Shown in pieces: positions 44,177 through 53,705 of a stretch of DNA of 64,000 nt. The notes beneath the pieces were generated by a model. It saw only the letters and a list, made by a program, of their open reading frames with translations. It made no database searches and was not told the origin of the DNA. Source of the stretch: Pseudomonadota bacterium (GTDB lineage: Bacteria; Myxococcota_A; UBA796; SXON01); NCBI GenBank assembly GCA_030685065.1, contig JAUXQH010000057.1, positions 1 to 64,000 of the forward strand, written 5' to 3'. The first letter of the stretch is position 1. Every line of letters starts with the position of its first letter. Made by a program: the position numbers and the translations under genes.

Positions 44177-44929
44177 TCAGGCGACCTGGCTCGGCAGCGG
44201 GACGACGATCTCCCAGCAGGTGCCTCGTTCGGACTCCAGGAGCCGCAGCTCGCCGCCGCAGGCCACCATCAGGTCGCGGGAGATGGAGAGGCCGAGCCCG
44301 GTCCCGGTCGCCTTGGTGGTGCGGAAGGGCTCGAACAAGTGGGCTCGGATCTGCGGGGGCAAGCCGGGACCGTTGTCCTCGACCCGGATGATCGCCAGAT
44401 CCGCCTGCCTCGCCCCGGTGATCAGCAGGCACCCGTCCGGCTGGCCACGCAGCGCGTCGATGGCGTTCTGGCCGAGGTTCACGAGCGCCTGCTGCACCGC
44501 CAGCAGCGACCCGCGCACGGCGACGGGCTCCCCGAAATCGACGAGGATGCGCACCTGCGACGCGACGGCGCGGTGGTCGAGGATCACCATCGCGGATCGG
44601 ACGGGCGCCGCGAGCTCGAACACCTCGCAGTCCCCGACGGGGCGCCGGCTGAAGTCGGCGTAGCCCTCGATCAGGGACTCGAGCGTGTGCACCTGCGCCA
44701 GCACCTGTGCCAGGTACTCCGGCGCGCGAGAGGGGTGCCCCTCGGCGAGCTGCGCGAGCGCCTTGAGCGCGAACACGGGCTGGCGGAGCTCGTGGATGAG
44801 CCCCGCGGTGAGGAGCCCGAGCTCGGCGAGGCGCAGGGCCTCGTGGGAGGTGCCCTCCAACGGGCCGCTCAAGCCGCCCTCGAGATCGTCATGGGACGTC
44901 CACGTTTTGTTGGAGCTCGACGGTGACAT
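44177..44929 (-). CDS. Soluble histidine kinase
   Basis: 250 residues from ATG 44929; the first 41 bases overlap the end of the upstream lipoprotein gene. A HisKA-type dimerisation helix holds His46 in GLIHELRQP. A complete ATP-binding domain follows: N-box NLGQNAIDAL, G1 VEDNGPGLP, F-box FEPFRTTK and G2 GTGLGLSISR. No sensor domain or membrane segment is present. It could phosphorylate the receiver encoded at the operon front (53706-54872) or be controlled by the TPR protein. No dedicated response regulator with an output domain is seen nearby. Confidence 0.85.
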   Translation of the reverse strand: MSPSSSNKTWTSHDDLEGGLSGPLEGTSHEALRLAELGLLTAGLIHELRQPVFALKALAQLAEGHPSRAPEYLAQVLAQVHTLESLIEGYADFSRRPVGDCEVFELAAPVRSAMVILDHRAVASQVRILVDFGEPVAVRGSLLAVQQALVNLGQNAIDALRGQPDGCLLITGARQADLAIIRVEDNGPGLPPQIRAHLFEPFRTTKATGTGLGLSISRDLMVACGGELRLLESERGTCWEIVVPLPSQVA

Positions 44930-47900
44930 CACACTGCCCTCCCACGTTGCCGCTGCTGTCCACGGGCGCGAGCGACAGGCCGTACTGGCCTGCGTCCCGC
45001 AGAATACCGTCGTTTCCGCGCCCATCCCAAAACACCGAGGCCTCGGTACCGGTGACGCGGCGGCTTCTCACGCGGGTCCCGGCCTCGTCGTACACGGCGA
45101 GCCACCACCAGAGGGGGGCCGCGGTCGCGGTCGGGGTCACGCCCACGGCGTCGGCCTGGATACCCTCGCCGTTGTCGCCATCGGGAGTGAACGTGTCCAC
45201 GGTCGCGCTGCACGACGAGATGTCGGGCACGGACTCGGCGACGTTCCCGAAGGGGAGAATCGCCGCCGCCCGGCTGCCGGACCACGCGCCGTCCAGGCGG
45301 TTTCCCGCGTGATCCCGGAGGTTCTGCGACAGGACGAGGCTGAACGCGCCCTCCGCGCCCGCGATCGGCGTGTGGGGCGTGACCACGACCGTCATCTGGT
45401 CGGAGGAGTACGCGAAGTCCGCCGGGATCACCCCCGAGGGACCGCTCAGCGCGAGGTAGGCGCTCGTGAACAAGCTCGTGTTCATCGCCTCGCTGAAGGT
45501 CACACCGATCGTCGGGATGCTGCCGAGCTCGGTCCCGGAGGGGATGACCTCGATCACGGTGGGGAGAACGATGTCGCCGGTCACCTGCACGCTCTTCGAG
45601 CCGATGGCGCCGCCGCCCGCGGCGCCGGCGTACACGGTGGCGGTGCCGTCGAAGCCGGTGTCGAAGGTCCACGTGACGCTCGCCGACCCCGCCCCATCGA
45701 GCGTGACGAGCATCCCCTCCCCGGTCGGCGTGCCGGTCAGGCTCCCGAGGTCCGCGCGCACCAGGAGCTCCTGCCCTGCGGCGATGTCCTCGGTGCAATC
45801 GCGGGCGGAGACCGTGACCGTGACGGAGGTGCCGGTGGGCGCCGTGGACGCGGAGGTGGACATGGCGACCGGCCCCGTCGGCTCGCCTCCGTCCGAACCC
45901 ACGTATGCGTACCCGCCTGCCAGGTCGGCGCACGCCTGCGCGTCGGCGACCAGCACCTCGAGGTACCGGGTGCCGGTCGTGTCGTAGGTGAAGGTTGTCG
46001 CGGCGGCCGCGGTGCGCAGCGAGGGGGACTCCACGTCCGAATAGTGGCGCACGGTGATGCCACCGCCGGAGCCAGCGACGCTCGCGGAGGAGTCCGCGTC
46101 GACCTCGACCGAGCCGCCGTCGGCGAGGCAACGCAGGGTGTCCTCGTAGCCGTCGAGCGCCAGCGCCGCGGTGGGTCCGCCCGCGCACGCGAGATCGACG
46201 ATGTCCACCACGTCGCTGGCACCCTCGAAGCCGGTGGTGTCGATCGCCTGGAGGACCTCCGCGAGCATCGGAGTGGCGCAGATCAGCTCGACGGTGGTGG
46301 TCCCTGCCGAGAGCTCGTCCACCACCACCGTGTCGCAGGCCTGCCCCACCGAGGAGAGGGTCACGCTGCCGACGTAGTTCGTGATCGCATTTCCGTACGC
46401 GTCCGCGGCGGTCACGACGACCGCGCCCGGCTCGTCGACGGAGATCCAGGGGGGGGCCGCGATGTCGAAGCCATCCATCACGTCCGGAGTCACCAGCAGG
46501 GGCCGGCTCGCACCGAGGCGAGCGCCGCCCTGGGACGCGTAGAGCCGCACCGCGCTCCCGGAGCGGTACACGACCACCGAGACCTGCACGACTCCCGCGA
46601 CGCCGAGCTCCGCCGTACTCGGAACCATGGTCTCGATCGCGTCCTCGTCGCTCCGCGTGGTCAGGTCGACGACGGCGTCGGTCTGGACGATGTAGGCGTT
46701 GCCGTAGGCGTCGAACCCGCGCAGCTCGACCGTGAACGCCGAGCCCGCCACGAAGCTGGCGCCCTGGGGGTCGACCTCGACGTCCCCGAGCGCCGCGTTG
46801 ATCACCTGGAGGGCATCGCCCACGGTGCCGGTGAGCCCGAGCACGTGCGCCTCGATGCTCGCATCCGGCACCGCGCCGTAGATGGCGCAGCTGAACCCCT
46901 GGGCGCCCTCGACGGCGCCGGTCCAGGCACAGTCGATCGTGCCCGAGTCGTCCACCCACGACACCGGATCGATCCCGGCGGGGTCGAACTGCACGCTGTT
47001 GCCGTAGACGTCGAGAACGCGCACCTGCGCCTCGAAGTGTTCTCCCGCTTCGACCAACGACTCGTCCAGCAGGACCATGACGGTCGCCCCGTCGGCGGGG
47101 ACCACCTCGATGGCGGGGGCGAAGCCGAGCTTCCCCTCTTCATCCGTCGCGCGGAGGACCACCGCCGGACCGGCCGTCCACGGGCTGACCCGGCAATAGG
47201 CGGTGCCGGACGTGAAGCCGGAGCAGGATTGTTCGCCGCGCGCCCGCCCCGGGTCGAGCCCGCCCTGGTCATCGTAGAGGGTGAGGGTCGCGGTGTGGTC
47301 GGGGAGGAGGTTGCCGAACGCGTCCACCGCGTTCACGAACACGGGCAATTCCTCGCCCGCGATCACCGCGGAGAACACGGGCTCGACCGTGTACCCGGCG
47401 TGCAACGCGGGGCGGACCTCGAAGACCTCGCTCTCCCAGTTCCTCGCGAAGGCATTCACGATGATCCGGTTGGCCGCGCACGCCTCGGTCAGCTCGACGT
47501 CGATCGTGTCCCCCGCGCCGACCTCCGCGTTGAGCTCGAACCAGCTGCGGCATTCGTCGACCAGGGAGACCGAGGTGCCCTCGGAGGGGAGCACGTTGTC
47601 GAAGGGATCGCGGAAGCGGATCGTCACGTCGAAGGGCTCGCCGGCGGTCGCCTGGAAGTTCGCCGAGGGGAGGATCACCTCCACGGAGGCGACCTCGCCC
47701 GCGGCCCAGGAGAGCCGGAGCTTGTCGCCTCGGACCGTGGTGGGAGCGACCGCCGTGACCTCGAAGTCGATGTCGTCCACGGCCTCGGACGTCACCTTCA
47801 CCAGGCCGATCCCGGTGCTCGAGAGCCAGCCGCGCACACCGGCGCCGTCGAGGATCGACACCTGATCGATTAGCCCGTCCGCGTCGAACGCGACCGTTGT

Positions 47901-48455
47901 CGCGGGATCGTCCGGCGTGGCGACGATCTCGACCTCGAGCGGCTGGGTGACCCCCTGGTCCTCGGGATCCTGGAGGCGCACGGTGAGCCCCGCCTCCTCG
48001 CCGACGGTGTACGCGACGCCGTCCTCCACCGTGATGTCGAGGTGGTCGGCGCGGGTGTCGCTGACGGTGAAGACCCCCTCCGCCGTGGCGACGAGGCCTG
48101 ACGGTACCTCGACCCGGAGGTCGTAGATGCCGGTGGGCAAGCCCTCGGGGACCTCGGCGCCGACGCGGTCGTAGGCGATGTGCTGCACCCCGTCGAGCGC
48201 GTAGGTCTCCTCGCCGACCAGCCAGGCCTGAAACGTGCCCTCGATGCGCCCCCCGTCCGCGTCCGAACCGATGGTGTCCCCCACGATCACGGTGGGGAAG
48301 AAGTGGGCACCGATGATCTCGATCTTCGTGGGCTCGCCGTTGTAGGCCCAGTTGGGGGACACGTCGTCGATCGACGGCGCCGCCGGGTTCAGCGTGCACG
48401 CGGCCAGGCCCGCGAGCACCGCGAAGAGCGCACGAGCGGGCGAGCGGGGCGTCAT
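44889..48455 (-). CDS. Giant lipoprotein with IPT/TIG, Ig-like and FlgD-type C-terminal domains
   Basis: 1188 residues. The signal peptide ends in GLAAC, followed by TLNPAAPSIDDVSPNWAYNG, the start of an IPT/TIG domain. Then about eight Ig-like or invasin-like beta modules repeat the pattern DxYGNxxP (DAYGNAYIV, DAFGNLLPD, DVYGNSVQF, DAYGNAITN). Near 980-1080 a Big_5-type segment (VTFSEAMNTSLF) occurs, and the C-terminal 100 residues (FTPDGDNGEGI, VFWDGRGNDGILRDAGQYG) match FlgD-like or gliding-associated C-terminal domains. Probably a long surface fibre. It sits 4 bases after the outer membrane protein gene. Confidence 0.8.
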   Translation of the reverse strand: MTPRSPARALFAVLAGLAACTLNPAAPSIDDVSPNWAYNGEPTKIEIIGAHFFPTVIVGDTIGSDADGGRIEGTFQAWLVGEETYALDGVQHIAYDRVGAEVPEGLPTGIYDLRVEVPSGLVATAEGVFTVSDTRADHLDITVEDGVAYTVGEEAGLTVRLQDPEDQGVTQPLEVEIVATPDDPATTVAFDADGLIDQVSILDGAGVRGWLSSTGIGLVKVTSEAVDDIDFEVTAVAPTTVRGDKLRLSWAAGEVASVEVILPSANFQATAGEPFDVTIRFRDPFDNVLPSEGTSVSLVDECRSWFELNAEVGAGDTIDVELTEACAANRIIVNAFARNWESEVFEVRPALHAGYTVEPVFSAVIAGEELPVFVNAVDAFGNLLPDHTATLTLYDDQGGLDPGRARGEQSCSGFTSGTAYCRVSPWTAGPAVVLRATDEEGKLGFAPAIEVVPADGATVMVLLDESLVEAGEHFEAQVRVLDVYGNSVQFDPAGIDPVSWVDDSGTIDCAWTGAVEGAQGFSCAIYGAVPDASIEAHVLGLTGTVGDALQVINAALGDVEVDPQGASFVAGSAFTVELRGFDAYGNAYIVQTDAVVDLTTRSDEDAIETMVPSTAELGVAGVVQVSVVVYRSGSAVRLYASQGGARLGASRPLLVTPDVMDGFDIAAPPWISVDEPGAVVVTAADAYGNAITNYVGSVTLSSVGQACDTVVVDELSAGTTTVELICATPMLAEVLQAIDTTGFEGASDVVDIVDLACAGGPTAALALDGYEDTLRCLADGGSVEVDADSSASVAGSGGGITVRHYSDVESPSLRTAAAATTFTYDTTGTRYLEVLVADAQACADLAGGYAYVGSDGGEPTGPVAMSTSASTAPTGTSVTVTVSARDCTEDIAAGQELLVRADLGSLTGTPTGEGMLVTLDGAGSASVTWTFDTGFDGTATVYAGAAGGGAIGSKSVQVTGDIVLPTVIEVIPSGTELGSIPTIGVTFSEAMNTSLFTSAYLALSGPSGVIPADFAYSSDQMTVVVTPHTPIAGAEGAFSLVLSQNLRDHAGNRLDGAWSGSRAAAILPFGNVAESVPDISSCSATVDTFTPDGDNGEGIQADAVGVTPTATAAPLWWWLAVYDEAGTRVRSRRVTGTEASVFWDGRGNDGILRDAGQYGLSLAPVDSSGNVGGQCDVTVELQQNVDVP

Positions 48456-48459
48456 CTCG

Positions 48460-51009
48460 TCAATACAGTAGCCTGTATCCGCCCATCAGGGAGAGCCCGC
48501 CGATCGAACCCTCGAAGGACACCTGCGCCCCGCTGGCCGTGAACAACAAGTAGCGCGCCTCGGCGAAGATCTCCGAGTTCCCGAGCCGATAGCCGCCCCC
48601 TCCCGTCACCGCGAGCCCCGGCGAGGCGAGCCCCACGCCGGCCACCCCGCGGTCATCCCCGAAGTCGACGGTCAGGGCGTAGGGCGCGACCACCGCGGCG
48701 AGGCCCGCGCTCAAGGAGCGACGGCCGGAGCGCTCGGTCGCCACGAGCCCCAGATCGAGGGGCAGAAGCGTCGCGCGCACCCCGATGGTGTCGTCGGCGA
48801 AGGGGTCGTCGACGAGGGCGTCGAACGTGTAGGCGGTCACGCCGATCCGGGCGGAGAGGAGCTTCGGCAGGAACGGGATGCGCTGGGTGAGGGTGAGCGA
48901 CAGGGCCGGCGAAGACACCACGCCGAAGTTCCCGATCCAGCCCGCGGACAGGCCGAAGGAGCCGTTCACGGGCCGAGGCGTCAAGGCGAGGTCGGTGGAG
49001 ACCGTCCCCGCGGCGGTGGTGGCCGTGATGCGCACGGTGCGGTCGACCAACACATTCGGAGGCGGCCGGTACTGCACCACCCGACTCCCGTCCGGCCGGG
49101 GCTGGATCGCGCCCACCTGCCCCTCGCTCGCGACGATGGTGACGGGCTCGTCCGTGACGAGGTTTCCGCTGAAGTCGAGCATGCGGATGGCGACGTTCGC
49201 GGTCGCACCGGAGCCGGTGAGGAGCGGGCGCGGGGACACGTCGAGGAACACCTGGCGCACCCGGCCGGCCCGGATGGGGAGCTCGACGCGCGCGTGCACG
49301 TCGGGCGCCGCCGGATCGGGGAGCAGCTGCTCCGGCCCCGGAAGCCAGGCGATCTCCCGCACCACGCCGCTCGCGGTCTCCGCCCGCACCCTCGTCGCCG
49401 CGGGGGGAACCGCCGGAAACGTCACCCGGGCCCAGCCGCGGTCATCCGTGATGGCGCGGGCCTCGAGCTCGCCGAGCCAGACGTGGACCGCAGCACCGGC
49501 GAGCGGTCGATCCTGCCGATCCAGCGCCCGGACCAGCGTGGTCAGGACGCTCTCGCTCTGATCCGCCGCCGCGTGGATCTCGAGCCCCCAGGCCAGCCCG
49601 GTACCGGCTGGATGGTCCCACGCCGCCTCGAGGGTGTCCCCCCCGCCCGCGACCGCGGCCGCGCCGCGATACTCGCCACGCAAGGCCCCCTCCGCCACCT
49701 CGAGCTGGAGCTCGCCCGTGGCCGCGGTCAGCCGGAGGGCGTCGGGCGGCAGGCGCTCGCCGCGACGATCGAGCAGGACGGCCTGCACCTGGGCAATCGG
49801 GAAGTCGGCGGACAACGTGTCGGGGTAGACGCGCAGATCGATCCGGGTCGGGCGCTCCGAGCCGAGGGGCACGCGGAGGGGCACGGAGGCGTCGGCGAGG
49901 CCACACTCGACGCGGGGGTCGAACAACGCGCCGGCGTCGGGGAGCGGCACCGTAGCTCGGAAAAGCCCCGAACCCAACGCCTCGGCTTCCGTCCGCACGC
50001 CGGCTCCGGTGCGGCAGAGCGGAGCTGCGCCCGGCCACACGGCCCCGCTCGGGGTCCAGGCCGCGAGCCAGAGATCGGCGCCCCGCTGCCCGGAGAGCGT
50101 GGCCTCGATGCCGACCAGCACGGGGCGGGTCGCGACGGGAAGCGGCCCTTGCGACCGCTGGGTGTTCCCGAGGTCGTCGGCGACGGCGAGCTCGTAGGAG
50201 GCCTCCCCGGGCCACGCGTCGAACGACACGGCGGCCGTGCCGTGCGCGCTCGCGACGAAGGGCCCGTAGCTGCGCTTCCCGACCCGCACCGTGACGGTGG
50301 TGCCCGGATCGGCCGTGATCGAGAGCTGCGGGCGGGCCCGGAGCCGGACGAGCCCGAACGTCGGCGTGGCGCGCGGATCCTCAACGTCGAGCAGCGCGAC
50401 GGCGAGCATGCGGGCGGTGCGCTCCGCGCCGGGCTCCACCACCACCACGACCCCGTCCGGATCGTCCCGCACCTCGAGTACGCGCCCCTCGGAGACCCGC
50501 GCGAGGCGTGCCCCGGGCAGCCGCTCCACCACCATCTCCGGCCCGTCGACGCCCCTCCCCTCGCCGCGAGGCGCCTCGATCCGAGGGAACCGAACCTCGA
50601 TCCTGGGTGTTCCGACCAGCGCGTCGATCTCGGGAGAAGCGCCGTACGTGGCATGGGGCGCCACCGCCGGCGGGAGCGCGTGCGTGGTCGGCGCACCGCC
50701 CCCTACCTGGATGGCCACGGTGCCCGCCCCCTTCTGGTCTGCGGGCCGCGCACCGCGCGCGGGGGTGTACCGGAACTGATACCGCCCCGGAGCGACCTCG
50801 CCGATCGGCGCGATCACCGCGCCCGGCGGCCCGACCAGGCCGACCTGGGCGGCCTGCACCGGCGTGGCCCCCTCCATGACGGCGACCTCCAGGGTGCCGA
50901 CGCGGCCCGGCTCGGGGGCGCCGTTCGGCGCATACAGGAGCACATCCGCGGCGAGCGCGCCCCCGATCAGCTCGAGCCCGATCCTCGCCAGCACGATCAG
51001 CCTCAGCAC
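48460..51009 (-). CDS. Outer membrane protein with Ig-like domains and a beta-barrel-like C-terminus
   Basis: 849 residues from GTG 51009, 2 bases after the FecR-type gene stop. A signal peptide (VLRLIVLARIGLELIGGALA) precedes ADVLLYAPNG. The large middle is beta-rich with several Ig-like or MG-type modules (LYAPNGAPEPGR, LDRQDRPLAGAAVHVWLGEL, ALRLTAATGE). The last about 170 residues alternate amphipathic strands ending in GGYRLLY, with a terminal aromatic residue, as in outer membrane barrels. It is probably an anchor or translocation partner for the giant lipoprotein downstream. The family is not recognised more closely. Confidence 0.68.
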   Translation of the reverse strand: MLRLIVLARIGLELIGGALAADVLLYAPNGAPEPGRVGTLEVAVMEGATPVQAAQVGLVGPPGAVIAPIGEVAPGRYQFRYTPARGARPADQKGAGTVAIQVGGGAPTTHALPPAVAPHATYGASPEIDALVGTPRIEVRFPRIEAPRGEGRGVDGPEMVVERLPGARLARVSEGRVLEVRDDPDGVVVVVEPGAERTARMLAVALLDVEDPRATPTFGLVRLRARPQLSITADPGTTVTVRVGKRSYGPFVASAHGTAAVSFDAWPGEASYELAVADDLGNTQRSQGPLPVATRPVLVGIEATLSGQRGADLWLAAWTPSGAVWPGAAPLCRTGAGVRTEAEALGSGLFRATVPLPDAGALFDPRVECGLADASVPLRVPLGSERPTRIDLRVYPDTLSADFPIAQVQAVLLDRRGERLPPDALRLTAATGELQLEVAEGALRGEYRGAAAVAGGGDTLEAAWDHPAGTGLAWGLEIHAAADQSESVLTTLVRALDRQDRPLAGAAVHVWLGELEARAITDDRGWARVTFPAVPPAATRVRAETASGVVREIAWLPGPEQLLPDPAAPDVHARVELPIRAGRVRQVFLDVSPRPLLTGSGATANVAIRMLDFSGNLVTDEPVTIVASEGQVGAIQPRPDGSRVVQYRPPPNVLVDRTVRITATTAAGTVSTDLALTPRPVNGSFGLSAGWIGNFGVVSSPALSLTLTQRIPFLPKLLSARIGVTAYTFDALVDDPFADDTIGVRATLLPLDLGLVATERSGRRSLSAGLAAVVAPYALTVDFGDDRGVAGVGLASPGLAVTGGGGYRLGNSEIFAEARYLLFTASGAQVSFEGSIGGLSLMGGYRLLY

Positions 51010-51011
51010 GA

Positions 51012-51872
51012 TCAGTACCGTATCTGCGTGCTGACACTGGGCGCGGTCGTGTCGCGCACCACCGTGTGGACCACCGCGATCGACGTTCCCAGCACGGAGG
51101 TGGCCTCGACGTGGATCTCGTTCGCCCCCTCGGCGAGGCGCACGCGGGTCACGAAGTCCCCCGTGGGGTCCGCCTTCACCTCGACCCACGCTCCCGCTCG
51201 CCCGAGCCGCACGCGTGCGTTCGGCTCCGTGTGCCCACGCACCTCGGTGGTCTCCTCACGCGTGCGCGCCGCGTTGGGCCACGCGACCTTCAGCAGGAGC
51301 TCCTCGGACACCGGCGCGACCAGGGCGGTGCCCCCGCGCGCGGCGACCAGGCGTTCGCCGGCGGAGAGGCGCTCGGTGCCCGGCAGGCCCTCGATGCCGA
51401 CCTGGCCACGCTCCGCGATGACACCGAGCGTGCCGTCCTCCCCGCGGACCACCGTGAAGTCCGCGTCGTCCGCGATGAGAGATGTTCCTTCGGAGGAGAT
51501 TCCGACCGGGCCGGCTCCGGGGCGGATCGTCGCCTGCACGCGCCCGCCTTCGAGCTCGAGCTTCACCCCCGAAGCATCGGCGGCGAGCACCCGCACGGCG
51601 GACTCCTCCTCGATGGTCACGCGCGAATCCGGGCCGAGGGCGAGCACCGCGCGCCCGCCGGCACCGGCCACGATGCGGTCCCTCGGCTGGAGGGCCAGGC
51701 CGGGCTCCGCCGCGATCTCGGCGCCGTACCCGTCCACCCGCCGAACGGTGCCCTCGACCGCCGCGATGACGAGGCGCTCCCCGCCGCCGCCTCCGAACAG
51801 GCGAACGTAGCCGAGCCAGGCGACGCCGAGGATGAGCAAGAGGAGCGCGAGGGCCTGGATCTCCTTGGACAT
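51012..51872 (-). CDS. Membrane-anchored FecR-domain protein
   Basis: 286 residues from ATG 51872, overlapping the stop of the upstream histidine kinase gene. One N-terminal membrane anchor (LALLLLILGVAWLGYVRLF). The FecR-type beta-helix segment follows: AVEGTVRRVDG, GDRIV-like LQPRDRIVAGAGGRAVLAL, SRVTIEEES and VKLELEGGRVQATI. A C-terminal Ig-like domain (TEPNARVRLGRAGAW, VRLAEGANEIHVEA) ends it. FecR proteins usually carry signals from outer membrane receptors to sigma factors; none is nearby, so here it may relay surface status to the kinases. Confidence 0.8.
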   Translation of the reverse strand: MSKEIQALALLLLILGVAWLGYVRLFGGGGGERLVIAAVEGTVRRVDGYGAEIAAEPGLALQPRDRIVAGAGGRAVLALGPDSRVTIEEESAVRVLAADASGVKLELEGGRVQATIRPGAGPVGISSEGTSLIADDADFTVVRGEDGTLGVIAERGQVGIEGLPGTERLSAGERLVAARGGTALVAPVSEELLLKVAWPNAARTREETTEVRGHTEPNARVRLGRAGAWVEVKADPTGDFVTRVRLAEGANEIHVEATSVLGTSIAVVHTVVRDTTAPSVSTQIRY

Positions 51873-53698
51873 CAGGCCGCGCCTCCCACGGCGAGGAGGC
51901 AGCTGGGGGCGCGCAGGAGCCACGTCCTCTTGGCGCCGCGCTCGCCGATGGGCTCCTCGAGGGTCGCGCCGTGCTCCTGGAACACCTGCCGCGCGACCCA
52001 GAACCCGAGGCCCGCAGCCCGCCAGTCGTCCGTGTCCGCCACCGTGCGGGCGAGCCCGAACCTCAGCTCGAGCTCGGCGCCGGGCAACGCGCCCTCGATC
52101 GTCAGCGTGGTTCCGGGCTCCGCGACGGCACGGAGCGACGTGAGGAGCTGGCCCAGGGCACGGCCGAGCTGCGAAGCGTCGCCACGCATCAACATTGGCG
52201 CATCGGTCGTCGAGAGGTCCACCGCGACTCCCCGTTGGCGAAGGTGCCCGCCCACCAGCGCGAGCACGTCACGCACGACGGCGCCCAAATCTACCACATC
52301 CTCGGCGCCGGGCTCGCGGGGCGGGCCCGACCGTGTGAAGCGCAGGAGGTTGGCGACGATCTCCTTGCACCGGAGCGCCTCCTGCTCGGCGGCGTGGAGG
52401 AGCGCGGCCTCCGGTCGGTCCGCCATCCGGGCGGAGAGGATCTGGACGACGCCGAGGATCCCCGCGAGCGGGTTGTTGAGCTCGTGCGCGAGGCCGGCGG
52501 AGAGCTCCCCCACCGCCGCGAGCTGCCCGGTCTGGACCAGGCGCGCCTGCGCCTCGCGCAGCTGGGTGGTGCGCTGCTCCACGCGCGCCTGGAGTTCGAG
52601 GTTGAACCGCTCGATCTCGTGGTTCTTCGACGCGATCTCCGCTGCGTTCTGCTCGAGGGAGGCAGACATCCGGTTGAACGCCGTCGCGAGCTCCGTGAGC
52701 TCGTCCCGCCCCTCGATCGGCATGCGCAGAGCGAACTCACCCCGGCCGACCGCGTGCGAGGCATCGCGTAGCTTCACGACCGGACCGGTGATCGAGCGCG
52801 TGAGAAACGTGCCGCCGACCAGGGCGATGAGGAGGGCCACCCCCCCGACGTACCAGGTACGGAGCTGGATCTCGTACATCGCCGCCCCCACCGAGTCGGC
52901 CGGCTCGGCGACGACGACCGCCCATTCGTGGCCGGGCACGCTCGCCAGCGCCGCCAGGATCGCCACCCCCTCGGCGGTGTCGTACCGGAGGTCCACCTCG
53001 GCGTTCCGGAGGAAGGCGCGCGCGCGGCCGGGATCCACGAGCCCGTTCGGGCCCGCCCTGAGCAGCACCTGGCCATCGGCGCCCAGCAGGTTGATCTCCC
53101 GCTGGGCGGCCAACGTGCTCATGCGGGACGCGACGGGCGTCAAGGAGAGCTCCACCGCCAACGCCACGCCATCCCCCAACGAGGAGGTGAACACCATCGG
53201 GAGGACCGCCGCCACAGCGCCCTCGGGGCGGTACGGCTCCCCCACGATCACGCCGCCCGGCACCCGCGAGGGGAGCGGGAGGGCCGCGCGGAACTGGGCG
53301 AGGCGCGGGATCGACACCTTGTCGTGCTCGATCAGCTCGGCGCTTTTCCCCTCGGGCTGGAACAACGGCGGCGCGATCTCTCCTCCGTCCTCGTCCAGGA
53401 GCACGGCGATTGCGATCTCGGGGAACAAGCGGTAGGTCGCGACGAGAAACGAGGCGCGCGCTTCGTCCGACGCGACGTCCAGGCGGAAATTCGCGACCTG
53501 CTGCACCAGCACGCGCTCGGTGTCGTCCAACTGGCGGGCGATCGAGGCTCCGAGGGAGCGCGCGGCCTCGACCTGGAAGTCGACGATCTGGCGCTCGGCC
53601 TGGCTCCGGGCCACCTGGGAGGCCGCCAACGCGAGCAACAATAGCGGAAGGATCGCGGTAAACGCCACGAAAAAGCTGATGCGGAGACCGAGCCGCAT
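51872..53698 (-). CDS. Membrane histidine kinase with degenerate ATP-binding domain
   Basis: 608 residues. Membrane segment 1 is at about 8-28, a periplasmic Cache-like sensor spans 30-280, membrane segment 2 is WYVGGVALLIALVGGTFL, then a HAMP domain, a coiled coil and a HisKA helix with His405 in GLAHELNNPL. The ATP domain lacks the N-box Asn (GRALGQLLTSLRAVA), has no DxGxG box and no F-box; only GLGFWVARQVFQEHG recalls the G2 region. It should not bind ATP normally. It can still serve as sensor and phosphoacceptor or as a pseudokinase regulating its neighbour encoded 7 bases upstream. Confidence 0.82.
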   Translation of the reverse strand: MRLGLRISFFVAFTAILPLLLLALAASQVARSQAERQIVDFQVEAARSLGASIARQLDDTERVLVQQVANFRLDVASDEARASFLVATYRLFPEIAIAVLLDEDGGEIAPPLFQPEGKSAELIEHDKVSIPRLAQFRAALPLPSRVPGGVIVGEPYRPEGAVAAVLPMVFTSSLGDGVALAVELSLTPVASRMSTLAAQREINLLGADGQVLLRAGPNGLVDPGRARAFLRNAEVDLRYDTAEGVAILAALASVPGHEWAVVVAEPADSVGAAMYEIQLRTWYVGGVALLIALVGGTFLTRSITGPVVKLRDASHAVGRGEFALRMPIEGRDELTELATAFNRMSASLEQNAAEIASKNHEIERFNLELQARVEQRTTQLREAQARLVQTGQLAAVGELSAGLAHELNNPLAGILGVVQILSARMADRPEAALLHAAEQEALRCKEIVANLLRFTRSGPPREPGAEDVVDLGAVVRDVLALVGGHLRQRGVAVDLSTTDAPMLMRGDASQLGRALGQLLTSLRAVAEPGTTLTIEGALPGAELELRFGLARTVADTDDWRAAGLGFWVARQVFQEHGATLEEPIGERGAKRTWLLRAPSCLLAVGGAA

Positions 53699-53705
53699 CG
53701 ACGCC

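Noticed and set aside
44685..47873. A 1062-codon plus-strand open frame opposite the giant lipoprotein
   Set aside because: The minus-strand frame has a signal peptide and repeated Ig modules; the plus frame has none and is His/Arg/Gly-rich.
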